A stretch of 7,322 nucleotides of DNA from an uncultured Oscillospiraceae bacterium (GCA_910584045.1 CAJTYO010000095.1:1-7322); one strand, 5' to 3'; counted from the stretch's first letter, positions 1-7,073 are shown. The notes: generated by a model from the sequence alone, not told the origin. Program-made: numbers and translations.

Positions 1-641
1 CATGATCCTGCTGAATACCCTGCTGTTTCCCCGCCTGATGCGCCAAGAGATCACGCAGGTGGACTACGGCACCTTCCTCACCATGCTGAAGGTAGCCGTG
101 GCCCAGGTGGAGCAGGACGTCATCTACTTCGTTGACACCTCCGAGGAGCCTGGCCTGTACGCCAGATCACCTTCCATGACCCCAGCCTGGTGGATCGCCT
201 GTGGGAGAGCGGCTGCGTGTTCGACAAGGTGAGGCCAAAGGAGATGAACCCCATCCTCAGCTTCTTCCCGACCTTCAGGGCCGCGAGGCCATCCTAAAGG
301 TTCACGCCGCCAAGGTGAAGCTGGCGGAGAATGTGGACTTTAACACCATCGCCTGTGCCGCCTCCGGGGCCTCCGGTGCGAAGTTGGCCAACATGGTCAA
401 CGAGGCCGCCCTGCGGGCCGTACGCCAGGGACGGAGGCTCGCCACCCGGGAGGACCTCCAAGAGAGCATCGAGGTGGTCATTGCCGGGTATCAGAAGAAG
501 AACAAAATCCTCTCCGACCACGAGCGGATGATTGTCTCTTACCACGAAATCGGCCGCGCCTTGGTGGCGGCGCTCCAGACCCACTCCGCCCCGGTGGCGA
601 AGATCACCATCATCCCCCGCTCCCTTTTCAGTCACCTTTGA
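1..641 (+). pseudogene. ftsH: Decayed ftsH (membrane AAA+ zinc metalloprotease) remnant, 5' end outside the window
   Basis: Intact FtsH is a membrane-anchored ATP-dependent protease with two N-terminal TM segments, an AAA+ domain and an M41 zinc peptidase domain. This copy is in pieces. Positions 2-160 read as the end of TM1 and the start of the extracellular domain (NTLLFPRLMRQEITQVDYGTF). The frame then shifts near 162, apparently by loss of one base, and continues as QITFHDPSLVDRLWESGCVF to MNPILSFF, the edge of TM2. Near 267 it jumps, again out of frame, to PDLQGREAILKVHA, which in FtsH lies after the second region of homology. TM2, Walker A, Walker B and most of the AAA+ core are therefore missing. 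The lid and the start of the peptidase follow (SGASGAKLANMVNEAALRAV, YQKKNKIL). The zinc motif HEIGH reads HEIGR, and the protein stops just after KITIIPR. It is almost certainly non-functional. The identification is confident from family resemblance. Assembly error is less likely given several independent lesions. Confidence 0.88.
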
Positions 642-689
642 GCGTAAGGTTGTCCGCACGGGCCGCAAACCAACCCCCCAAAGAAAGCA

Positions 690-1046
690 TCACTTTTTCT
701 GCCTTTCCTTCAACCGCTGTAACTCTATATACTCCACAACAGCTTCTCTTCCATGTTCGCTTAAAGAAAGTATATCCTGCACCAGCTTCTCACAAGTACA
801 ATCACGAGTGACATATACCATCTCCAAAGGCTTCTTTTCATCATAGGAACACCGCCCGATTAGATAATCAGCAGACACACTATAGTATTTTGCCAGCGTG
901 ATAAAATGCCGCAGCGGAAATTCATATTCTCCCGTCTCATACTTGGAATAATGCTGCTGAGAAATTCCCAAAACGGCTGCTATATCACTTTGAGAGTAAT
1001 CGTGATCTTCCCGCAGTTCCCGAAACAATTCCATCACGCTTTTCAA
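690..1046 (-). CDS. XRE-family (Cro/C1-type HTH) transcriptional regulator
   Basis: This is a small cytoplasmic DNA-binding protein of about 118 residues. A classic XRE helix-turn-helix lies at residues 18-39 (SQSDIAAVLGIS, then QQHYSKYETG), followed by the usual LAKYYSVSADYLIG helix that closes the domain near residue 65. The C-terminal part (about 90-118, LSLSEHGREAVVEYIELQRL) is a helix often seen in clostridial XRE proteins, probably for dimerisation. A DCTCEK pair of cysteines precedes it; whether it senses anything is unknown. I chose a TTG start at 1046 because an AAGGTGG Shine-Dalgarno sits 8 bases upstream. The longer ATG at 1079 has no ribosome site and would be almost leaderless from the predicted promoter. 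An ATG at 1034 is also possible. The gene is divergent from the MMPL operon and shares its control region, so it probably represses itself and perhaps the operon. Its base composition is clearly more AT-rich than the flanking genes, suggesting separate origin. Confidence 0.85.
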   Translation of the reverse strand: MKSVMELFRELREDHDYSQSDIAAVLGISQQHYSKYETGEYEFPLRHFITLAKYYSVSADYLIGRCSYDEKKPLEMVYVTRDCTCEKLVQDILSLSEHGREAVVEYIELQRLKERQKK

Positions 1047-1054
1047 TGTCAGTC

Positions 1055-1061
1055 CCACCTT
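1055..1061 (-). promoter_or_regulatory. Shine-Dalgarno deciding the XRE start
   Basis: On the minus strand the sequence AAGGTGG lies 8 bases before TTG at 1046 but about 20 bases before the first downstream ATG (1034). It lies inside the coding region if ATG at 1079 is used. This favours the TTG start. Confidence 0.55.
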
Positions 1062-1077
1062 TTTCAAGGAACGTATC

Positions 1078-1097
1078 ATACATATATTTCTATGTAT
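1078..1097. repeat. Inverted repeat, candidate operator 1
   Basis: ATACATA and TATGTAT are perfect 7-base inverted arms separated by 6 bases. The right arm touches the -35 element of the rightward promoter, and the centre overlaps the putative leftward -10. The same core half-site (ATACAT/ATGTAT) recurs at 1117-1129. The position suits binding by the adjacent XRE dimer. This assignment is inferred, and AT-rich DNA can give such palindromes by chance. Confidence 0.45.
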
Positions 1098-1114
1098 TGA
1101 TTTTACTTATTCAA
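1087..1114 (-). promoter_or_regulatory. Possible promoter of the XRE gene
   Basis: Read on the minus strand, TTGAAT (1114-1109) and TAGAAA (1092-1087) are separated by 16 bases. The -35 is good and the -10 is weak. Transcription would begin near 1080, giving a short leader containing the Shine-Dalgarno at 1055-1061. This promoter overlaps the rightward promoter almost completely, so the two would compete for polymerase. Confidence 0.35.
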
Positions 1115-1125
1115 TCATGTATAAT
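1097..1125 (+). promoter_or_regulatory. Sigma-A-type promoter of the MMPL operon
   Basis: The -35 TTGATT (1097-1102) and a consensus -10 TATAAT (1120-1125) are separated by exactly 17 bases. Transcription would start near 1132, giving a leader of about 118 bases before the transporter start. Both elements are flanked or covered by inverted repeats, so the promoter looks strong but repressible. Confidence 0.75.
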
Positions 1126-1129
1126 ACAT
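1117..1129. repeat. Inverted repeat over the -10, candidate operator 2
   Basis: ATGTAT and ATACAT are perfect 6-base inverted arms around a single A, and they enclose the TATAAT -10 element. A protein bound here would directly block polymerase. The half-site matches that of the repeat at 1078-1097, although arm order and spacing differ, so cooperative binding to two sites is only a suggestion. Confidence 0.4.
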
Positions 1130-1153
1130 ATAATTCAATGTAAAAAGGGGACG

Positions 1154-1183
1154 ATGGAAGTGACAACATTATCTTTCTGTTGA
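1154..1183 (+). other. Possible nine-codon leader ORF in the operon 5' UTR
   Basis: ATG at 1154 opens a nine-residue frame (MEVTTLSFC) ending in TGA at 1181-1183. A strong AAAAAGGGG ribosome site (1142-1150) lies 3 bases upstream of the ATG, which is too close to be ideal. The in-frame GTG at 1160 is spaced better. The peptide resembles nothing I recognise. It could be a leader peptide, the stub of a deleted gene, or chance. No clear attenuator hairpin follows it. Confidence 0.3.
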
Positions 1184-1234
1184 CCACTTGCATTTCCAAG
1201 AAAAACAGAGTATCATTGTCTATCATAGAGTTTG

Positions 1235-1241
1235 AAAGGAG
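1235..1241 (+). promoter_or_regulatory. Shine-Dalgarno deciding the MMPL start
   Basis: AAAGGAG lies 8 bases before TTG at 1250, the start chosen here. The earlier in-frame TTG at 1232 overlaps this site and cannot use it. The first ATG in frame (1292) has only a weak GGAAAAG too far upstream. Confidence 0.65.
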
Positions 1242-1249
1242 CGTTCAGG

Positions 1250-3733
1250 TTGAGCAGGCACACAGTAGAAGTTTCGGAAAAGCAAAGCCCGATGGAACGG
1301 ATTGCGGCTTTTATTGTGGACAAACGCAAAGCCTTTTACCTGTTGTACATCGGAGCAGCTATTTTCTGCGTCTTTTCCAGCGGCTGGGTGGCGGTGAACG
1401 ACGATCTGACCAGCTACTTGTCTGACACCACCGAGACCCGGCAAGGGTTGACCGTGATGGAGGCGGAGTTTGTCACCTTTGGCACCAGCCGCATTATGGT
1501 GGACAATATCTCCTACCGTCAGGCGGAGAGCTTGGCGGAGCAGATAGAGATGATGGAAGGTGTAAAATCGGTGGAGTTCAACGGTTCCAGGGACCACTAC
1601 ACCAACGGCTCCGCCCTGTTTTCCATCACCTACGACGGGACCGCCACTGACCCGGTGAGTCTGGAGGGATTGGATGGTGTCAAAGCCCTTCTGGACGGGT
1701 ATGACGTCTATATCACCGGCGACACCGGCGACTCCGCCTCTGAAAGTCTGAACGCCGAGATGCAGGTGGTCATGGTGATTGCCGTGGTCATCATCCTGGT
1801 GGTGCTGCTGTTCACCTCCCACACCTATATGGAGATCCCGGTGCTACTTATGACCTTTGGCATGGCGGCACTGATGAACAAGGGCACCAACTTTATCTTT
1901 GGCGAAATATCCTTTGTCTCCAACTCGGTGGCGGTGGTCCTCCAGCTGGCCCTGGCCATTGACTACGCCATCATCCTCTGCCACCGGTACACCGAGGAGC
2001 GGGAGCAGCTGGAGGCCCGGGAGGCGGTGGTGGCCGCCCTGAGCAAGGCCATTCCGGAGATTGCCGGCTCCTCCATGACCACCCTGTCCGGCCTGGGGGC
2101 CATGTGCTTCATGCAGTTCGGGATTGGTCAGGATTTGGGCCTGGTGCTGATGAAGTCCATTGTGCTCAGCCTGCTGGCCGTGTTTACCCTGATGCCCGGG
2201 CTGCTGCTCAGCTTCAGCAGTTTGATCGACCGCACCCACCACCGGAATTTTGTGCCCAAAATCACCGCCTGGGGCCGGCTGGCGGTGAAAACCCGTTTTG
2301 TCATGCCGCCCCTGTTTGTGGTGCTTCTGATTGGCGGTTTTGTGTTCGCCAACCGCTGCCCCTACGCCTACGGGCAGACCGAGCTGACCACCTTCCGCCA
2401 GAGCGACGCCCAGATTGCCCAGCAGCGGGTGAACGAAACCTTTGGCCGGGTGAACACCCTGGCGGTTATCGTGCCCAAGGGGGACTATGAGCAGGAGGGC
2501 CGGCTGCTCCGGGAACTGGATCGTATGCCCGAGACGGACACGGTGCTGGGCCTGGCCAATGTGGATGCCATGGACGGCTATGTCCTCACAGACCGGCTGA
2601 CACCCCGGCAGTTTGCCGAGCTGACCGATCTGGATATTGAGGTGGCCCGGCTGCTCTACTCCGCCTACGCCGTGGACCAGGAGGACTACGGACAGGTAGT
2701 TTCCGGCCTGGACAGCTACGGCGTACCCTTGATTGATATGTTCCTGTATGTCTATGACATGATGGACGAGGGCTACATCTCTCTGGACGCGGACATGACT
2801 GAGACCATTGAGGACCTCCACGTCCAGCTGACCGACGCCCAGCTGCAATTGAAGGGGGAGAACTACAGCCGTCTGGTCTTACAGCTCAACCTGCCCGAGG
2901 AGGGGGAGGAGACCTTCACTTTTCTGGACACTCTGCATGAAATTGTGGGCCGTTACTACCCGGAAAATTCCCTCCTGGTGGGCAACTCCACCAGCGATTT
3001 TGACCTGTCCGCCTCCTTCGGCAACGACAACATGCTCATCAGCATTTTGACCATCGTATTCGTCATTCTGGTGCTGGTGTTTACCTTCAAATCCGCCGGG
3101 CTTCCGGTGCTGTTGATCCTGGTCATCCAGGGCAGTGTCTGGATCAACTTCTCCTTCCCTTACTTACAGAAGGAACCCCTGTTCTTCCTCAGCTATCTGG
3201 TGGTCAGCTCCATCCAGATGGGCGCAAATATTGACTACGCCATTGTCATCGCCAACCGCTATGTGGAGCTGAAACAGACCATGTCCCTCAAGGATGCGGT
3301 TATCGAGTCGCTGAATGAGGCTTTCCCCACCATTATTACCTCAGGCACTATTTTGGCCTCCGCCGGCGTGGCCATCGGCCTGCTGTCCACCACAGCCTCC
3401 ATCGCCTCCATCGGCGTGTGTCTGGGCCGGGGCACGTTAATCTCCATCTTCCTGGTGATGGGTATCCTTCCCCAGATTCTGCTGCTGGGCGACACCATCA
3501 TTGAAAAGACTGCCTTTACCCTGAAGACCCGGCATCCCGTCCAGACCCACACCGGCAGTCTGCTGGTGGACGGCCACGTCCGGGGATACATCTCCGGCAT
3601 GGTGGACGCCGATTTCAGCGGCATCCTCCATGGCAGCATCAATGCGGCGGTGGCAACGGGGGCTGTCCGGCCGGAGGAGCCGCCCCAACCAGCGGCAATC
3701 CCTGCGGGAAAGGGGGCGGATTCTCATGCGTAA
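1250..3733 (+). CDS. MMPL/RND-superfamily membrane transporter with a repeat-bearing cytoplasmic tail
   Basis: This is a proton-driven inner-membrane exporter of the MMPL class, about 827 residues from TTG at 1250. The two-fold RND layout is plain. TM1 is at about 28-49, an extracellular domain at 50-170, TM2-6 at about 173-325, TM7 at about 350-367, a second extracellular domain at 370-590 and TM8-12 at about 595-750. Each half carries the Asp-Tyr pair of MMPL proton relays: ALAIDYAI (D238) and GANIDYAIVIANRY (D662). In MmpL3 such pairs (D256/Y257, D645/Y646) are essential, so this pump is likely active. After the last TM a soluble tail contains eight tandem four-residue units (773-801 and onward) of the form hydrophobic-x-Gly/Ala-x. 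MMPL proteins move lipids, siderophores or lipophilic compounds; the substrate here is unknown. The gene leads an operon and its stop overlaps the next gene by 8 bases. The alternative ATG start at 1292 would remove 14 residues. Confidence 0.93.
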   Translation: MSRHTVEVSEKQSPMERIAAFIVDKRKAFYLLYIGAAIFCVFSSGWVAVNDDLTSYLSDTTETRQGLTVMEAEFVTFGTSRIMVDNISYRQAESLAEQIEMMEGVKSVEFNGSRDHYTNGSALFSITYDGTATDPVSLEGLDGVKALLDGYDVYITGDTGDSASESLNAEMQVVMVIAVVIILVVLLFTSHTYMEIPVLLMTFGMAALMNKGTNFIFGEISFVSNSVAVVLQLALAIDYAIILCHRYTEEREQLEAREAVVAALSKAIPEIAGSSMTTLSGLGAMCFMQFGIGQDLGLVLMKSIVLSLLAVFTLMPGLLLSFSSLIDRTHHRNFVPKITAWGRLAVKTRFVMPPLFVVLLIGGFVFANRCPYAYGQTELTTFRQSDAQIAQQRVNETFGRVNTLAVIVPKGDYEQEGRLLRELDRMPETDTVLGLANVDAMDGYVLTDRLTPRQFAELTDLDIEVARLLYSAYAVDQEDYGQVVSGLDSYGVPLIDMFLYVYDMMDEGYISLDADMTETIEDLHVQLTDAQLQLKGENYSRLVLQLNLPEEGEETFTFLDTLHEIVGRYYPENSLLVGNSTSDFDLSASFGNDNMLISILTIVFVILVLVFTFKSAGLPVLLILVIQGSVWINFSFPYLQKEPLFFLSYLVVSSIQMGANIDYAIVIANRYVELKQTMSLKDAVIESLNEAFPTIITSGTILASAGVAIGLLSTTASIASIGVCLGRGTLISIFLVMGILPQILLLGDTIIEKTAFTLKTRHPVQTHTGSLLVDGHVRGYISGMVDADFSGILHGSINAAVATGAVRPEEPPQPAAIPAGKGADSHA
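3566..3661 (+). repeat. Tetrapeptide repeat coding segment in the MMPL C-terminal tail
   Basis: Eight consecutive four-codon units translate as VDGH, VRGY, ISGM, VDAD, FSGI, LHGS, INAA and VATG. Position 1 is always hydrophobic and position 3 is always Gly or Ala. The repeat is seen in the protein rather than in the DNA, which has diverged. The pattern recalls bactofilin-type beta-helix turns, an inferred likeness. Confidence 0.7.
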
Positions 3734-6700
3734 ACGTGTCGACCGGCTGTTCCCCATCCTTCTGGCGGTCTGGATTCTGACCTCGCTGGTCCTGCCCGCC
3801 TGGGCCACGGAGGAAAGCACTGTCACCATCTCCAACGTAGCGGACCTCCAGCGTTTCGGGAAAAACTGCGCTCTGGACACCTGGTCCCAGGGCAAGACTG
3901 TTACCCTCACCGCCGACCTGGACCTGAGCGGGGTGGATTTCACCCCCATTCCCACCTTCGGCGGCACCTTTTTAGGCCAGGGACACACCATCTCCGGGCT
4001 GTGTCTCACCTCCGCCGGTTCCACCCAGGGGTTGTTCCGCTATATCCAGCCCGGCGGGCTGGTACGGGACTTGACCGTCAAGGGTACGGTGGCCCCCGGG
4101 GGTACCCGCTCCACCGTGGGAGGCATCGTGGGCAACAACGCAGGAACCCTGCAAAGCTGTGCCTTTCACGGCGTGGTTCAGGGGGATGCCACCGTGGGCG
4201 GCATCGCCGGATACAACAGCATCACCGGTGAGATTACCGGTTGTTCCGTCTCCGGTTCTGTCAGCGGCAAGAATATCACCGGCGGCATTGCGGGCCGGAA
4301 TTTGGGGTTGCTGCTCAAATGTGAAAGCAGCGCCGGAGTGAATCTGACCCGGAAGGAAACCAATGTGGACCTGATGGACGCGGATACGGCTGCCATCCTG
4401 GAGGAGCGGGCCGCGGCGGACGACGAAACCTACCACCTGCTGGACGGCTGCTTTGATACCGGTGGCATCGTGGGCTATTCCAGCGGCGTGGTGCAGAGCT
4501 GCGTCAATCGCGGCACGGTGGGCTACCCCCATGTGGGGTACAACACCGGCGGCATCGCCGGGCGGCAGGACGGCTATCTGTCCGGCTGTACCAACAGCGG
4601 CACCGTCTACGGACGGAAGGACGTGGGCGGCATTGTGGGCCAGGCGGAGCCCTATGTGCTTGTGGACCCTGGCCGGGACACGCTGGAGCAGCTGCGCCAG
4701 GAGCTGAACACCCTGGAAAACCTGATTAACCGCGCGCTGGACGACGCGGAGCGCACCGGAGACAGCGTCTCCGCCCAGCTCAGCGCCATGGGAGACTACG
4801 CCGGCAGCGCCAAGGACAGCACCAAGGAGCTGCTGGACCGGGTTTCCGATTTTACCGACGAGAACATCGGCTCCATCAACACACTGACCGCCGACATCAC
4901 CGGCGCGCTGGACAAAATTTCTCCCGCCCTGGACGATCTGTCCGACGTGGGCGGGCGGCTGGAGCGCCTGTCCCGCCAGCTGGGGGACGCTTTGGATTCT
5001 CTGGGCGGTGCGGTGGACACCGGCGATCGGGCCGCGCGGGACCTGCGTCTCGCGGTGGAGAAGCTGCGGCAGTCCGCCTCCGGGCTGACCACGGCGGTAA
5101 GCCGGCTGGAACGCGCGCTGGACGCCTTTCAAGGCTTTCTGGATTTGGGAAGCGGCTCCATCTCCGTCAGCTCTCTTCTGGCGGCGCGGGAGGAGCTGCG
5201 TCAGGCATTCCGCGCCCTGCGGGGAGTGGGGGATGATCTGGATGATGCCCTGTCTCAGCTCCAGCAGGCCCTGAGCCGCTCCGGCGCTCTGTCCAGCCAG
5301 CTGGGAGACGCCCTGGATACACTGGAGGAGGCCTCTGACACCTCCGCCGTCATCGGGCGGCTGCTGCGCCGGGCGCTGGATACCATTGGCGATGCGGTGG
5401 ATACGCTCACCGAGGACGGTCCTGCGGAGTTCACCCCCCTGGGGGAGGACTTCCGGCAGGCCGGCGACAGCCTTTATGATGCCATGAGCGGCCTGCTGGA
5501 GGAGATGGACGGGCTGAACAGCGCCCTTCAGACCGGGAACGGCACCCTGACCGCCGACCTGCGGGCCATCAACCGGCAGTTTAACGCGGTATTCACCCTT
5601 CTGCTGGACGCAATGGATGACGCCAGGGACACCGCTGAAGGCGGCCTGGAGGGCATCATTCAGGACACCTCCGATGAGGACATCTCCGCCACCCGGGAGG
5701 GCAAGGTGGCGGACTGCTCCAACCTGGGAACCGTGGAGGGAGACCGCAACGTGGGCGGCATTGCCGGTGCCGTGGCCATTGAATTCGACCTGGACCCGGA
5801 GGACGACACGACCGGCCGGTTCTCCTTTGGCAGCAGCTACGAGACCAAGGCGGTGCTGATGAACTGCGTCAATCGTGGGGCCGTCACCGGCAAGAAGGAC
5901 TGCGTGGGCGGTCTGGCGGGGCGCATGGACCTGGGTACTGCCTTGGAGTGCCAGAATTACGGCCCGGTAGCCAGCACCGGCGGGAACTATGTGGGGGGTG
6001 TGGCCGGCTATGCGGACGCCTCCATCCGCAGCTGCCATGTCAAGAGTACCCTGTCCGGAGAGAATTACGTCGGCGGCATTGCCGGCTGGGCCAGCCGTCT
6101 GCGGGACTGCCGTGCCATCGTCACAATCGAGGAAGGCACGGAGTATCTGGGAGCCATTGCCGGCGGCATAGAGACGGATGGGGCGCTGTCCGGCAATCTC
6201 TTTGTAGACACCGGCACCGCCGGGGTGGACGGCGTCAGCTACGCGGGGCGGGCCGAGCCCATCCCCTTTAACGCGCTGAGCCAGCTGCCCGATATTCCGC
6301 CAGAGTTCACCGCCTTTACGCTGACTCTGGTGGCGGAGGAAAAAACGGTGGCGCAGATTCCCTTCCTCTACGGGGAGGACCTGTCCAGGCTCGACCTGCC
6401 CCCTGTGCCAGAGCTGGAGGGCAATTACGGCGTCTGGCCGGAGTTTGATGTCTCCGGCCTGCGCTCCGACCTGACCGTGAACGCGGTCTATACCCCTTGG
6501 GTTACTGTGGTGGCCAGCCGGGAGCTGTCCGGAAAGCTGGCCCTGGCCCTGGCGGAGGGACAGTTTACCGGGGACGCCGTTCTCCATGTGACAGACAGCG
6601 TCCAGGTTCCGCCCCAGGAGGCGGGGGAGCAGGCCGTCGTGTGGGACGTCGTTCTCGCTGGAGCGGAGCCAGAGGATTCCGTTCCTTTGCGGCTGTTAAG

Positions 6701-6965
6701 CCCTGACAGCGGTACCCATGTCTGGCAGTATCAGAACGGCCAGTGGCAACAGGTGGAAGCCGTCCAAAACGGACAGTATCTATTGCTGACCATGACCGGA
6801 ACCCAGGGCACTTTCTGTATCCAATCTACTCGGAGCGCCCTGTGGCTGATCCCCGCTGTCGTGGGCGGTTTGGCTGCCTTGGCAGCACTCGTGCTGATTG
6901 CCGGCAAACACAAGAGAAAGGCCGCCAAGGCTCAGAAAGGAAAAGAGGAGCCAGCATCGAAATAA
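3726..6965 (+). CDS. Secreted, membrane-anchored GLUG beta-solenoid protein with a long helical insertion; probable partner of the MMPL transporter
   Basis: This 1079-residue surface protein has no function I can name. A signal peptide (1-27, basic start, hydrophobic core, PAWA cleavage site) is followed by a lead-in strand region (33-125). Then come GLUG-type beta-solenoid turns, GGI(V/A)G, at 132, 158, 187, 246, 275 and 301. From about 316 to 645 the chain is rich in Leu, Ala, Asp and Arg with heptad-like L-x-x-x spacing and motifs such as QLGDALDSL and QLGDALDTL, so it is predicted helical or coiled coil. A Gly/Ser break lies at 472-483. GLUG turns resume at 677, 728, 757, 783 and about 809. 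A beta-rich region follows (865-925 resembles a degenerate InlB-type repeat; 930-1035 is unassigned), then a TM helix (1039-1059) and a Lys-rich tail. There is no LPXTG motif. ATG at 3726 is preceded by an AAAGGGGG-type ribosome site and overlaps the transporter stop (ATGCGTAA), indicating translational coupling. An adaptor-like or cell-wall-spanning role for the pump is inferred from context. Confidence 0.9.
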   Translation: MRKRVDRLFPILLAVWILTSLVLPAWATEESTVTISNVADLQRFGKNCALDTWSQGKTVTLTADLDLSGVDFTPIPTFGGTFLGQGHTISGLCLTSAGSTQGLFRYIQPGGLVRDLTVKGTVAPGGTRSTVGGIVGNNAGTLQSCAFHGVVQGDATVGGIAGYNSITGEITGCSVSGSVSGKNITGGIAGRNLGLLLKCESSAGVNLTRKETNVDLMDADTAAILEERAAADDETYHLLDGCFDTGGIVGYSSGVVQSCVNRGTVGYPHVGYNTGGIAGRQDGYLSGCTNSGTVYGRKDVGGIVGQAEPYVLVDPGRDTLEQLRQELNTLENLINRALDDAERTGDSVSAQLSAMGDYAGSAKDSTKELLDRVSDFTDENIGSINTLTADITGALDKISPALDDLSDVGGRLERLSRQLGDALDSLGGAVDTGDRAARDLRLAVEKLRQSASGLTTAVSRLERALDAFQGFLDLGSGSISVSSLLAAREELRQAFRALRGVGDDLDDALSQLQQALSRSGALSSQLGDALDTLEEASDTSAVIGRLLRRALDTIGDAVDTLTEDGPAEFTPLGEDFRQAGDSLYDAMSGLLEEMDGLNSALQTGNGTLTADLRAINRQFNAVFTLLLDAMDDARDTAEGGLEGIIQDTSDEDISATREGKVADCSNLGTVEGDRNVGGIAGAVAIEFDLDPEDDTTGRFSFGSSYETKAVLMNCVNRGAVTGKKDCVGGLAGRMDLGTALECQNYGPVASTGGNYVGGVAGYADASIRSCHVKSTLSGENYVGGIAGWASRLRDCRAIVTIEEGTEYLGAIAGGIETDGALSGNLFVDTGTAGVDGVSYAGRAEPIPFNALSQLPDIPPEFTAFTLTLVAEEKTVAQIPFLYGEDLSRLDLPPVPELEGNYGVWPEFDVSGLRSDLTVNAVYTPWVTVVASRELSGKLALALAEGQFTGDAVLHVTDSVQVPPQEAGEQAVVWDVVLAGAEPEDSVPLRLLSPDSGTHVWQYQNGQWQQVEAVQNGQYLLLTMTGTQGTFCIQSTRSALWLIPAVVGGLAALAALVLIAGKHKRKAAKAQKGKEEPASK

Positions 6966-7073
6966 AATGCCCCGCTCGCTGGATAGACTTATTTCATCCG
7001 GCAAATCGAATCCCGGCAAAAAGAGCAGGGGCGCAGTACCGGCCTGGACCATATTCTGCCGCTATAGACTCAA

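Noticed and set aside
1180..1425. Plus-strand frame of 81 codons starting at TTG
   Set aside because: It overlaps the transporter in another frame, has no ribosome site, and its translation has no recognisable domain or clear membrane segment.
1844..2848. Long minus-strand open frame opposite the MMPL gene
   Set aside because: The product is a low-complexity His/Gln/Gly-rich shadow. The plus strand has clear TM segments and conserved IDY motifs.
3972..6587. Very long minus-strand open frame opposite the surface-protein gene
   Set aside because: It is a mirror of a GC-rich coding region with strong codon bias. The product is repetitive, rich in Gly, Gln and His, and has no domain, whereas the plus strand shows a signal peptide, repeats and an anchor.
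6995..7022. T-loop-like string (AATCGAATCC) suggesting a tRNA end or attachment site
   Set aside because: Only part of the T-arm consensus matches, the flanking arms do not form a proper stem, and no anticodon or acceptor arm is found upstream.
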